A stretch of DNA of 64,000 bases from Spirosoma foliorum (lineage in GTDB: Bacteria > Bacteroidota > Bacteroidia > Cytophagales > Spirosomataceae). The stretch is from assembly GCF_014117325.1 (NCBI RefSeq), contig NZ_CP059732.1, positions 2,431,001-2,495,000 of the forward strand, given 5' to 3'. Within the stretch, counting starts at the first letter, position 1, and every line of letters begins with the position of its first letter. A model generated the notes under the pieces. The model was not told the origin of the DNA and ran no database searches. It worked only from the letters and a program-made list of their open reading frames with translations. Shown here in pieces: positions 24,598-33,214 of the stretch. A program made the translations under genes and the position numbers.

Positions 24598-27270
24598 TTA
24601 CTTCCCTGCGGGTAGTGCCACGGTTTCGGGCTGGAACTTATACCAATATTCAATCAGATCGGCAACAAGGCCTGTCCAGCCGGTTTGGTGACTGGCGCCT
24701 AAGCCCATACCATTGTCGCCGTTGAAGTATTCGTAGAATAGGTAAAGTCCCTGAAAGTGTGGGTCGTCCTGTTGTTTTTTATCATGCCCGAAAGCGGCTA
24801 TTCGACCGTTTTCGTCACGACGGAAAATATTGATAAGCCGTTCGGTGACATGCATAGCGGCTTCTTTAAGACTCATCACTTGCCCAGAATTGGTTGGGTA
24901 TTCCACTTCGAAATCATCACCGTAATACTGGTAAAACTTCAGGAGTGAGTCAACCAACGGGAAGTTGAGCGGGAACCAGATGGGGCCACGCCAGTTGGAG
25001 TTGCCACCAAACATGCTCATTTCCGACTCTGCGGCAACGTAACGAACCTGGAAAACCTCGCTGTTTAACTCAAATTGATAAGGCGTCTTTTCGTGGAATT
25101 TCGACAGCGCCCGAATGCCATAATCAGACAGGAATTCGGTTTCGTCGAACATCCGTTTCAAAATCATCTTCATCCGGTGCCCACGTAGCAAGCTTAACAA
25201 GTGCGTTTCGCCTTTACCCGGCTCGTGCCAGCGCGAAACGAGCGAAGCCAGATCGGGACGGTTTGTAAGTACCCACTCAACCCGACGTTTGAAATCAGGT
25301 AGTTTCGATAACAATTCTTCGTCCAGAATTTCGACGGCAAATAGCGGAATCAATCCCACCATCGACCGGATTTTCAGCAGTCGGGCGTTGTTATCGGGCA
25401 TGTGCAACACATCGTAGTAGAACTGGTCTACCTCGTCCCAAAGGCTGATATTTTGACGGCCGAGGTTATTCATGGCCGAAGCGATATGCAGAAAATGCTC
25501 GAAAAACTTACTAGCCATATCCTGATAGCTAGGCCGGGTGAGCGAAATCTCGCAGGCAATTCGAAGCATATTGAGCGTATACATCGCCATCCAGCCAGTG
25601 CCATCAGCCTGCTCAATACGTCCACCCATGGGCAGCGGCTGACTGCGGTCGAATACCCCAATGTTATCCAAACCAAGAAAGCCGCCACCAAAAATGTTGT
25701 TGCCCGAGACGTCTTTGCGGTTCACCCACCACGTAAAGTTCAGCAACAGTTTATGGAATACGCGCTCCAGGAAGTTTACATCACCCACACCGTTTAAGTC
25801 GCGGTCAATTTCGTAAACTTTCCAGGTTGCCCAGGCATGTACAGGTGGATTCACATCCCCAAAATTCCATTCGTAAGCCGGAATTTGCCCGTTGGGGTGC
25901 ATATAGTATTCCCGCAGAATAACGGCCAGTTGGCGCTTCGCAAAGTGGGGGTCTAAGCGAGCCAGCGTCAAGGTGTGGAATGCCAAATCCCAGGCCGCAA
26001 ACCAGGGGTATTCCCACTTGTCGGGCATGGAAAGAATATTGGCTGTGTACATATGCCGCCAGGATTCGTTCCGGGCATAAACACGTCCCTGAAATGGCAC
26101 CGGCATTTTAGGATCGCCCTTGAGCCATTCGTTTACATTGTAGTAATAGAATTGCTTGTTCCAAAGCATACCGGCATACGCCTGCCGCTGAATGGCCTGA
26201 AGTTCAGGATCTTTGACGTTTTTTTGCAGATTGGCAAAGAAATCATTGGCTTCTGTCAGACGCTTTTTCCAGATGGTATCGAAATCGTCAAAAGGCTGAG
26301 CCATATGAGTTTGATCGCTGAAACGCAGTCGGATACTTACACTTTCGCCGGCAGGAACCTTCCTTGTATATTGAGCTGACGCCTTAGTTCCGATTTGATT
26401 AGGATTGACGAATCCTTTTTTGCCTCCCGAAACAATGTAATTATTGATTCCATCTTTTGGGTATTTCGCCACATTAGGGCGCCCGTATAGCCGCTCGGTA
26501 TTGGTATCGTTATCGCAGAATAGCAGTTGGTCAGCATCCTCGCAATAGAGTTTATACTTTCCTAACTGCTTATGGTTTACTTCAATCTGATTGTTGGCAA
26601 TGCCGTGAAGCATAGGCCGGGTATTGTATTGCTCGTAACCCCATGACCAGGTATTCCGGAACCAAATCGTTGGCAACATTGTGAGCGGAGCCTCTTTGTC
26701 GGAACGATTGTGGGCCGTAATGGTTACCAGCCAGTCATTCTGATCGGCTTTGGCGTACTCGATGAAAATATCGAAGTACTCATCTTTATCGAATATCCCG
26801 GTGTCGGTCAACTCAAACTCGGGAGCCTGCCGATCCCGACGCATTGTTTCAATCACTAACCGGTTGTAGGGAAAATCCTGCTGAGGATACTTGTAGAGCA
26901 TCTTCATGTAGGAGTGAGTCGGCGTACTGTCTAAATAATAGTACAACTCTTTTACATCCTCGCCATGATTACCTTCTGGGCCTGAAAGTCCAAAAAGGCG
27001 CTCTTTCAGGATGTTGTCTTTGTGGTTCCAGAACGCCAGTGCGAAACAGATATGGCCTTTGTTGTCAGAAATACCACCAATTCCTTCTTCGCCCCAGCGG
27101 TAGGCGCGTGAGCGGGCCATATCGTGCGAAACGAAATTCCAGGCATCGCCATACGGACTATAATCTTCACGAACAGTGCCCCAGGCACGTTCAGAAAGAT
27201 AAGGCCCCCATTTTTTCCAGCCTTTGTTATCGGCTCGTTCGTAAATGCGTTCGCGTTCAGCTATCGGCAT
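24598..27270 (-). CDS. GH63-like glucosidase (MGH1-type)
   Basis: This 890-residue protein lacks a signal peptide and begins MPIAERERIYERADNKGWKK. It belongs to the conserved GH63-related glucosidase group: the N-terminal ERAWGTVREDYSPYGDAWN block, a beta-sandwich domain, then an (alpha/alpha)6 barrel with EWNFGDVNPPVHAWATW, GGFLGLDNIGVFDRSQPLP and the hallmark GGNSNWRGPIWFPLNF near the C-terminus, ending with SHQTGWTGLVADLIE. Family members hydrolyse alpha-glucosidic or mannosylglycerate-type bonds; the substrate here is unknown. Probably cytoplasmic. It is monocistronic. Confidence 0.88.
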   Translation of the reverse strand: MPIAERERIYERADNKGWKKWGPYLSERAWGTVREDYSPYGDAWNFVSHDMARSRAYRWGEEGIGGISDNKGHICFALAFWNHKDNILKERLFGLSGPEGNHGEDVKELYYYLDSTPTHSYMKMLYKYPQQDFPYNRLVIETMRRDRQAPEFELTDTGIFDKDEYFDIFIEYAKADQNDWLVTITAHNRSDKEAPLTMLPTIWFRNTWSWGYEQYNTRPMLHGIANNQIEVNHKQLGKYKLYCEDADQLLFCDNDTNTERLYGRPNVAKYPKDGINNYIVSGGKKGFVNPNQIGTKASAQYTRKVPAGESVSIRLRFSDQTHMAQPFDDFDTIWKKRLTEANDFFANLQKNVKDPELQAIQRQAYAGMLWNKQFYYYNVNEWLKGDPKMPVPFQGRVYARNESWRHMYTANILSMPDKWEYPWFAAWDLAFHTLTLARLDPHFAKRQLAVILREYYMHPNGQIPAYEWNFGDVNPPVHAWATWKVYEIDRDLNGVGDVNFLERVFHKLLLNFTWWVNRKDVSGNNIFGGGFLGLDNIGVFDRSQPLPMGGRIEQADGTGWMAMYTLNMLRIACEISLTRPSYQDMASKFFEHFLHIASAMNNLGRQNISLWDEVDQFYYDVLHMPDNNARLLKIRSMVGLIPLFAVEILDEELLSKLPDFKRRVEWVLTNRPDLASLVSRWHEPGKGETHLLSLLRGHRMKMILKRMFDETEFLSDYGIRALSKFHEKTPYQFELNSEVFQVRYVAAESEMSMFGGNSNWRGPIWFPLNFPLVDSLLKFYQYYGDDFEVEYPTNSGQVMSLKEAAMHVTERLINIFRRDENGRIAAFGHDKKQQDDPHFQGLYLFYEYFNGDNGMGLGASHQTGWTGLVADLIEYWYKFQPETVALPAGK

Positions 27271-27724
27271 GGTAGTATATATAAGTTGACCCTTACGGCG
27301 GGTTGAGATAGATATTTAGGCAAATACAGGCATCAAAGATAGTATGCGTGCCGAGTATATTTGAAAATTTTCGCTTGAAGTAGGCATGTTTTTCACTGCA
27401 ATTGCGGTGTGAATTGACGAAAAAGCCGTTGAATTAACTAATTGATGCTGAAAATCTAACCCGGCTTTACGCATACTTATTTTTGCGAAATTGTGCTCTT
27501 TAGACGTAGCTGCCTTTTAGTATGTCACTGAATAGGCCGAAACTTTGTTTACAGATGCTTTAATGTGGTAACCATTTTTAGTCGACTAGAGCGTTAACTG
27601 GCTGTATCACAGCATGACTATTTGGAATTTGTACCGACTTGGTTTCTGTGATTTTAACTTTATAATTAGTCGTGAACGTCTAGCTTTAACGGCTCTATAT
27701 TGTTTTTTAATTGATTTTTGCCTC
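27271..27724. other. Intergenic region between divergent genes
   Basis: This 454-base stretch separates the glucosidase and VF530-type genes. One putative minus-strand -7 box is listed separately at 27334-27341. The frame open from 27614 before the VF530 start codes nothing recognisable. I see no repeats. Confidence 0.5.
27334..27341 (-). promoter_or_regulatory. Putative -7 box for the glucosidase gene
   Basis: On the minus strand this reads TATCTTTG, an exact match to TAnnTTTG, 64 bases before the start codon. No good -33 TTTG is at the right distance. Confidence 0.35.
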
Positions 27725-27943
27725 ATGAATACACAAGTTAATAACCCATTACATGGGAAAACCCTCGAAGCGATTTTAACAGAACTGGTTGCTCACTATG
27801 GCTGGGAACGACTTGGTCAGAAAATCAGAATTAATTGCTTTACGAGTAATCCCAGCATCAAGTCAAGTCTGACGTTTTTACGCAAAACAGACTGGGCCAG
27901 GAAACAAGTAGAAGAACTTTATTTGCAGATGGTTATGCGTTAA
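27725..27943 (+). CDS. VF530 family DNA-binding protein (DUF2132)
   Basis: The ATG at 27725 gives 72 residues: [66 protein letters not shown]. This matches the VF530/DUF2132 family over its whole length (LHGxTLExIL, GWExLgxxIxIxCFxxxPSixSSLxFLRKTpWAR). The Vibrio member has a solved fold with DNA-binding features; biological role is unknown. It is cytoplasmic and monocistronic. Confidence 0.9.
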   Translation: MNTQVNNPLHGKTLEAILTELVAHYGWERLGQKIRINCFTSNPSIKSSLTFLRKTDWARKQVEELYLQMVMR

Positions 27944-28012
27944 ACCTATAGAACGCTGATTTTTATGATCTTCCGGATAGACCTAAAAATCAACCGATCA
28001 GTGAGAGTTTAG

Positions 28013-29248
28013 CTATTCACCAATCAGTTTTACGATATCCTGAAGAATGGCGTCGGTCATGCTGGGGCGTTTGGCGTCCGCATCGGTAACCTGTCCGTTC
28101 TTATTGATCAGGATATAACGCGGGATGCTCTGAATGCCAAAATATTGTACGGTTCTGGATTTCCATCCTCCTTTCGATAAGCCTTGCTCGCCCTGTAATT
28201 GGAGGGAGTTGAGTGCTTTTTTCCAGACTTCTTCCGTGTCATCGATGGACAGATAGAGAAAGACGACCTGTTCTTTCTGTTTTTTCGATAAGCGATCCTG
28301 GAGTTGTTTGGAAAATGGGAACTCGGCACGGCAGGGGCCACACCAGCTAGCCCATACATCGAGGTAAACGACTTTGCCTTTAAACTCATCGAGTGTAACA
28401 GGCTCTCCATTCTGGTTGGCAAATGAGAAGGCTTTAGGATCGACAACTTTCTTTTTGTCGGTTGCCGACACAACGGGTTCGTCTTTTCGGGCCATGACCT
28501 CCCCACAACGCGTTTTCACAACGGCTACATAACCCGCCGAATTAGGGGTACTGCTCAGGAAACCAAACGTTTCCCGAACCGAAGAAGGGGGCGTTTTATC
28601 GCAGTTTTCGACGAGTATCCGTGCCAAAGCATACTGATAAGGTTTGCCTGTTAGGTGTTGTCGGGCAAATGTAGCTTTTTCAGACAAACTGTTTTTAATG
28701 TCGTTCTGGTTGTATTTGGCAAAATTTCGAGCCTTCGAGTTAAAGTACGTGACGTAGAAAAACAGGAAGTTCTGATAGGGTTCGGCTGGCAAGGCCGCTT
28801 CGTCGTTTACCTTCATTGTCGCCAAGTCGTCAACCATAACCGATGGGAGCGACATCACATTTGCCTGGGCCATTTGGGCATTCCCACGGAGGATCGGATA
28901 GGCTAACAACAAGTGCCAGTAATTCCACCGAATACAGGCTTCGATGTACTGCTTGAACCCTTCCGAGAACTCGGCAGCCTGCGGATATGATTTGTAGAAA
29001 GCCGACTGGGCTTTACGAGCGTCGAAAAGCTCCATTTCCCAGCTATCCAGGCCAGTTGTTTGCAACTTGGCATATTGACCCGTGGCGTTGAAATCAGCCT
29101 TAAACTTTGTGTTGAAATCGGTTAGAAATGCTTTTTCAGCCGCTGCCGTAAATATGGCTTCGGGCTGAGGCCCCTGATAAATAGATTGAGAGAATAGCTG
29201 CCCAAAGCTAATAAGGGAGAGTAGGAGGGTAAATTTTAACTTGTTCAT
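28013..29248 (-). CDS. TlpA-like thioredoxin domain protein, exported
   Basis: The ATG at 29248 gives 411 residues with a signal peptide (FTLLLSLISFGQLFSQ). Residues about 25-265 are a helical N-terminal region of unknown role; the C-terminal 140 residues form a TlpA/ResA-type thioredoxin domain with the redox motif WASWCGPC (Cys303, Cys306) and the cis-proline loop SIPRYILINKNG. Likely a periplasmic thiol-disulfide reductant. A perfect 27-bp-arm palindrome lies just upstream of the start codon, between this gene and the serine hydrolase gene that precedes it on the same strand. Confidence 0.88.
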   Translation of the reverse strand: MNKLKFTLLLSLISFGQLFSQSIYQGPQPEAIFTAAAEKAFLTDFNTKFKADFNATGQYAKLQTTGLDSWEMELFDARKAQSAFYKSYPQAAEFSEGFKQYIEACIRWNYWHLLLAYPILRGNAQMAQANVMSLPSVMVDDLATMKVNDEAALPAEPYQNFLFFYVTYFNSKARNFAKYNQNDIKNSLSEKATFARQHLTGKPYQYALARILVENCDKTPPSSVRETFGFLSSTPNSAGYVAVVKTRCGEVMARKDEPVVSATDKKKVVDPKAFSFANQNGEPVTLDEFKGKVVYLDVWASWCGPCRAEFPFSKQLQDRLSKKQKEQVVFLYLSIDDTEEVWKKALNSLQLQGEQGLSKGGWKSRTVQYFGIQSIPRYILINKNGQVTDADAKRPSMTDAILQDIVKLIGE

Positions 29249-29259
29249 AGGTGTTTTAT

Positions 29260-29349
29260 GTAGCGTGGACATCTTGTCCGCGTAGCCGTAGGCTAATTTG
29301 TATATTCTTATTTTAAACTACAGCTACGCGGACAAGATGTCCACGCTAC
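29260..29349. repeat. Perfect inverted repeat, 27-bp arms
   Basis: Arms 29260-29286 (GTAGCGTGGACATCTTGTCC...) and 29323-29349 are exact complements around a 36-base loop. It starts 11 bases upstream of the TlpA-like start and ends 24 bases after the stop of the upstream serine hydrolase gene. Confidence 0.75.
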
Positions 29350-29372
29350 GATTCGGGCAAACATCATTCCAA

Positions 29373-30548
29373 TTACTCTTTTACGGCGGCCAGCACACGC
29401 TTAATTAACTCATTTGGGCTGCCGTTGTGCCAGCGCCAGACAATGACGATATCGTGTTCTGGGTCAATCCAGATAGTGTTGGAGCCTGCGCCGATGGCAG
29501 CATAACTCGAGGATGGTCCATCGGGCCAGGCTTTCTTACCGGTTGAACTTGTGCCTGTATTGAGCCACCATAAATAACCGTAATCCGGGCCAAACGGGCT
29601 TGGAGCGGTTGCCTTCTTTACCCAATCCGCCGACACAATTTGCTGATTACCCCAACGGCCCTGTCGTAAAAATAAGTAGCCAAAGCGGGCTTCATCGCGG
29701 GTGTTGATTCGCAAGCCACCGCCCCACCGGGTTCCGCCACTTACCGATGGCATTTGTTTGCCATCGATATCGGCCACTGCATTTGGGTAGGTGATATACT
29801 GCCAGGTGTCGGAAGCACCGATGGGATTCATGATTTGTTCCCGGACAACATCAGGGATTGGTTTTTTCCACAGACGGAGAAGCGATAGGGCCAGGCGATT
29901 GATGCGAACGTCGTTATACTCGTAATAAGTGCCATGCTTTTTCAATTCGCGCGGTTTACGTTCCCCTTTACCAAAGGCTTCTTTCCCTACGAAATCACTG
30001 TTTTTGCCCCACATATTCCCTTCCCATTCGCTGGTTTGGGTCAGATGATCTTCCCAGGTAATCGCTTTGTTTTGTTCCGATTCATACCCACCATCGTGGA
30101 TGAGTTTCGCTACCGGATCATGGATGTCTGGAATCATACCCCGTTCGAGAGTAATGCCCGTAACCGTCGATAATACGCTTTTGGCCACACTATACGTTGG
30201 GTCAGGACGCTGAGTGTCGCCCCATTCGGCCACGATATACCCGTGCCGTAGCACAATACCATTGGTAGCAGCCCGGCTGGTGGGCATTGGACCGAGTAAC
30301 TTACCGAAAATTTCTTCCTGAGTCGAAAAGTTAGGTGTCATCTGGGTCGTCTCCTGGGTTTTGGCGAAAGCAACGGCCTGATCGAGCAAGGCGGCATCCA
30401 TACCCGCTTTTTCGGGAGCAACGTGTGCCCAGTTGTCACCTTTTGGGGGGAAATAGGCTGTTGATTTTACAGGCTGTTGGTGGCAGGCTAGCAGGGTGGC
30501 CAGAGCCAGTGTACAGAGAGTAAGCTTAGGTATAAGACGAAATGGCAT
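29373..30548 (-). CDS. Class C beta-lactamase-family serine hydrolase (lipoprotein)
   Basis: This 391-residue protein has a lipoprotein signal (LCTLALATLLAC, Cys22). The serine-hydrolase fold motifs are SVAK (Ser120, Lys123) and a YxN-type YEYND segment near residue 205, with a late HNG-like element. Such proteins are penicillin-binding-like esterases, D-aminopeptidases or amidases and not necessarily beta-lactamases. Probably anchored in the outer or inner membrane facing the periplasm. Upstream of its start lies a 35-bp-arm palindrome. Confidence 0.85.
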   Translation of the reverse strand: MPFRLIPKLTLCTLALATLLACHQQPVKSTAYFPPKGDNWAHVAPEKAGMDAALLDQAVAFAKTQETTQMTPNFSTQEEIFGKLLGPMPTSRAATNGIVLRHGYIVAEWGDTQRPDPTYSVAKSVLSTVTGITLERGMIPDIHDPVAKLIHDGGYESEQNKAITWEDHLTQTSEWEGNMWGKNSDFVGKEAFGKGERKPRELKKHGTYYEYNDVRINRLALSLLRLWKKPIPDVVREQIMNPIGASDTWQYITYPNAVADIDGKQMPSVSGGTRWGGGLRINTRDEARFGYLFLRQGRWGNQQIVSADWVKKATAPSPFGPDYGYLWWLNTGTSSTGKKAWPDGPSSSYAAIGAGSNTIWIDPEHDIVIVWRWHNGSPNELIKRVLAAVKE

Positions 30549-30620
30549 ACGTTGTTGATGTAGTTTTTAATTCAGATTGTACATGTAAAGAAGTAGCTCG
30601 CACCGAAGTTAGTCAAGTTT

Positions 30621-30706
30621 TTTTTCTGACAGGATTTACAGGATAAAACAGGATTGATAAGTCTAGAAACCAATCCTGTTTTATCCTGTAAATCCTGTCA
30701 GAAAAA
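30621..30706. repeat. Perfect inverted repeat, 35-bp arms (ACAGGATTTACAGGAT family)
   Basis: Arms 30621-30655 and 30672-30706 are exact complements, containing CTGACAGGATTTACAGGATA. A degenerate single arm (CTGTCAGGATTTGCCGGATC) lies at 32346-32365. It sits in the intergenic region between the divergent serine hydrolase and the Gly-rich protein genes. Confidence 0.75.
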
Positions 30707-30897
30707 ATATTTTTAACCGAACATTAACCCACCTTTTAATCCTTCTTTAGCCCGTCTGGCGTTGTTTGTATAGTCAGTAAGACGGGCAGATGCGACCTAA
30801 GTTTGCACCGAATTTTTGCCGAAATCGGACCTGCCTGCTGATGGTTAAATTAACTAACTGTAATTGAAAAAGAAGGCTTAACGCCTTATCGACAATC

Positions 30898-32271
30898 ATG
30901 AAAACGTTCATCCAAATCATCCCAACAAAAGCACTGGTGCTTACCCTTGGGCTGTTGTCGGCAGGATGGCAAACTACCATAGCCCAAACTACAGTACCAG
31001 ATCAACAAACCGCACCTGCCGACGATAAAGCTATCGTTTCGGCCATTGCGCCCTATCGCGACGATGTGCGCCGGTCGATCTTATTAGCCAGCGTACAACC
31101 TGGTATACTCACAGCCCTAGCGCAACAGCGGGCCAATAGCGAACAGGCATTTAATAATGTGATTCAATCGTATGGTCAGACTAAACAGGCCTGGTTTTAT
31201 GACCTGTCTCGTTACCCAGACGTCCTTCATGCACTGGCCACGTTGCCTGCGGGATCGAACGAACAAACGGTGAATAACCTGACCAAAAATATGCCTGCCG
31301 AGTCGCAGACATCAACCTGGAAACTGTATCGTCATCATAATGCCGATCTGGTTCAGGTCGACAACATTAATCAGCAGGCACAGCAGGCGTTCGATAACCT
31401 GATTAATCCGCTTGATGTACCCACGCAAAGTGCGTTCCGTCAGTTGATTGAAATGCCTGATGTGATGACTCAACTCACCGATCAGATCGACAAAACGACT
31501 CAGTTAGGGCTGGCATACATTGCCAATCCCGATCAGGTTACGAAAGATCTGACCGCGCTGCACGATAGCCTGCAGGTACAAAATCAACAAGAGTTAGCTG
31601 ATTATCAGAATCAACTGAATAATGACCCTCAGGCTAAACAGGAATTACAGCAGGCCAGCCAAGCTTATGCACAGGCCAATGGGTACAACAGCGGCATAAA
31701 TCCGAACCCAGCCTGGGTAAATAGCTCGTACTATTATCAGAATCCGTATTCCTATTTCTTTGGCTACCCTTACTGGTATGCATCACCCATGTGGTATCCA
31801 TCGGCCTGGTGGTATGGAACTGGTTTCTATTACGGATTGGGTGGTAATATGGTGCTGTTTGGTTTGCCTTCGCTGGGCTTCTCCAACTGGTTTTTTGGTA
31901 CAGGCCGATATGTATACCCACACCTCTATAATCGCTTCAATACGTACTATACCAGCAATATTGGAGCAAACCGTTTCCTGACACCTGGCAATGCGGGATT
32001 CATGTCGGCTGCTCGTCGGACATTTGGACCAACCAATGGCATTGGACGCGGTAACTGGCTAACTAACGCCGGTCAATACACCCGGTCATCAGGCACGGTA
32101 AACAATGGCGCTCGGGTAGCATCGCCCGGTCGTTACATGGGCACCAACGCCAATACCTATCACTCGCAATCCTGGGGTGGTGGCGGTATGCGATCCTTTG
32201 GCGGTGGTGGCTTTAGTGGCGGAGGCTTCCACGGCGGTGGTGGTTTCCACGGTGGCGGTGGCCGTCGATAA
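30898..32271 (+). CDS. Exported Gly-rich protein, DUF3300-like
   Basis: This 457-residue protein has a signal peptide (LVLTLGLLSAGWQTTIAQ). The N-half is helical and Gln/Ala-rich and contains IAPYRDDVRRSILLASVQPG, AWFYDLSRYPDVLHALAT and similar segments that distantly recall DUF3300 (IAPYP-DxLLxQIL). The middle is Tyr/Trp/Pro-rich (YWYASPMWYPSAWWYG). The C-terminus is Gly/His-rich (repeats of GGGF and FHGGGG) ending GGGGRR. Probably cell-envelope located; function unknown. A near-perfect terminator follows. Confidence 0.65.
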   Translation: MKTFIQIIPTKALVLTLGLLSAGWQTTIAQTTVPDQQTAPADDKAIVSAIAPYRDDVRRSILLASVQPGILTALAQQRANSEQAFNNVIQSYGQTKQAWFYDLSRYPDVLHALATLPAGSNEQTVNNLTKNMPAESQTSTWKLYRHHNADLVQVDNINQQAQQAFDNLINPLDVPTQSAFRQLIEMPDVMTQLTDQIDKTTQLGLAYIANPDQVTKDLTALHDSLQVQNQQELADYQNQLNNDPQAKQELQQASQAYAQANGYNSGINPNPAWVNSSYYYQNPYSYFFGYPYWYASPMWYPSAWWYGTGFYYGLGGNMVLFGLPSLGFSNWFFGTGRYVYPHLYNRFNTYYTSNIGANRFLTPGNAGFMSAARRTFGPTNGIGRGNWLTNAGQYTRSSGTVNNGARVASPGRYMGTNANTYHSQSWGGGGMRSFGGGGFSGGGFHGGGGFHGGGGRR

Positions 32272-32304
32272 ATGAATTGATCAGTACAACGATTACCTAT
32301 CGTC

Positions 32305-32334
32305 AAAGCCCCGAATCAGTTGATTTGGGGCTTT
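32305..32334 (+). terminator. Terminator after the Gly-rich protein gene
   Basis: AAAGCCCCGAATCA (32305-32318) pairs with 32321-32334 with one G-T style mismatch and is followed by ACTTTTTCTTT. It lies 34 bases after the stop. Confidence 0.75.
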
Positions 32335-32434
32335 ACTTTTTCTTTCTGTCAGGATTTGCCGGATCAGGGATAAGCTTTCCATGATACGTTGCTGACGAAG
32401 TTTTTCTATTTTCGCCCAACGTTTATCACAAACT

Positions 32435-33112
32435 ATGCATATACTCATCGTAGAAGATGAAGCGTCGATTGCCGGATTTCTTCGGAAAGGGTTAGAAGCG
32501 AATGGCTTTCATGTTCAGATCGCATCCGACGGAATTATGGGACAACGAATGGCCCTCGATTACCCTTATGACCTGATTATTGCCGATGTTAATCTCCCTC
32601 GGCAAAATGGGCAGGATATGGTGGCTGCGCTCCGAAAACAGGAAATGGAAACACCCATTCTGATGCTGAGTGCGCTGGGAACAACGCAGGATATCGTTAC
32701 CGGTTTAGATGTTGGTGCAGACGACTATTTAGTGAAACCAGTTCAGTTCGATATTCTTATGGCCAGGGTCCGGGCCTTGACTCGACGGCAAACAGGTCAT
32801 TTAAAATCTGAAACGACGCTCGCTGTAGCTGATCTGGTCCTGAATCTGGACGAACGGACCGCCCGGCGTGGCAATCGCCCGATCAATTTGACGGCGAAAG
32901 AATTTCAATTGCTGGAATATCTGATGCGAAATCAGGGGCGGGTTATCTCCAGAGTTACAATTGCCGAACAGGTTTGGGATATGCAATACGCCATGAGTAG
33001 TAACTCGATTGAGGTATATGTTGGCCTGCTACGGAAGAAAATAGATCAGGACGGTGCTCCCAAACTTATTCATACGGTTATTGGCGAGGGTTATGTGTTA
33101 AGAGCGCCTTAG
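32435..33112 (+). CDS. OmpR-family response regulator, orphan
   Basis: This 225-residue cytoplasmic protein has a receiver domain with the acidic pair Glu7/Asp8, phosphoacceptor Asp51 (IADVNLP), Ser79 and Lys101, and a C-terminal winged-helix DNA-binding domain (LTAKEFQLLEYLMRNQGRVI and SSNSIEVYVGLLRKKID). Phosphorylation by a sensor kinase should switch DNA binding. No histidine kinase gene is adjacent: the next gene is a convergent M28 peptidase. Its kinase must lie elsewhere. A hairpin lies just past the 3' end. Confidence 0.92.
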   Translation: MHILIVEDEASIAGFLRKGLEANGFHVQIASDGIMGQRMALDYPYDLIIADVNLPRQNGQDMVAALRKQEMETPILMLSALGTTQDIVTGLDVGADDYLVKPVQFDILMARVRALTRRQTGHLKSETTLAVADLVLNLDERTARRGNRPINLTAKEFQLLEYLMRNQGRVISRVTIAEQVWDMQYAMSSNSIEVYVGLLRKKIDQDGAPKLIHTVIGEGYVLRAP

Positions 33113-33142
33113 GTGATAGAGGTATCAAATTCATTGTCTGTG

Positions 33143-33166
33143 GTGTCGGTTACTTATAACCGACAC
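33143..33166. terminator. Perfect hairpin between convergent genes
   Basis: GTGTCGGTTA (33143-33152) and its exact complement (33157-33166) surround a CTTA loop. There is no strong T-run. Confidence 0.5.
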
Positions 33167-33214
33167 ATTAGGTTTAAGAACCTGACATCACGGAAGAACC
33201 TGCCATTACGAATC

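Noticed and set aside
25402..25797. 131-codon plus-strand frame opposite the glucosidase gene
   Set aside because: Antisense shadow of the conserved GH63-type barrel; no family match or start signal.
32346..32371. Possible palindromic element near the response regulator
   Set aside because: Only one arm-like word is present with no complement, so it is at best a lone relative of the 30621-30706 repeat.
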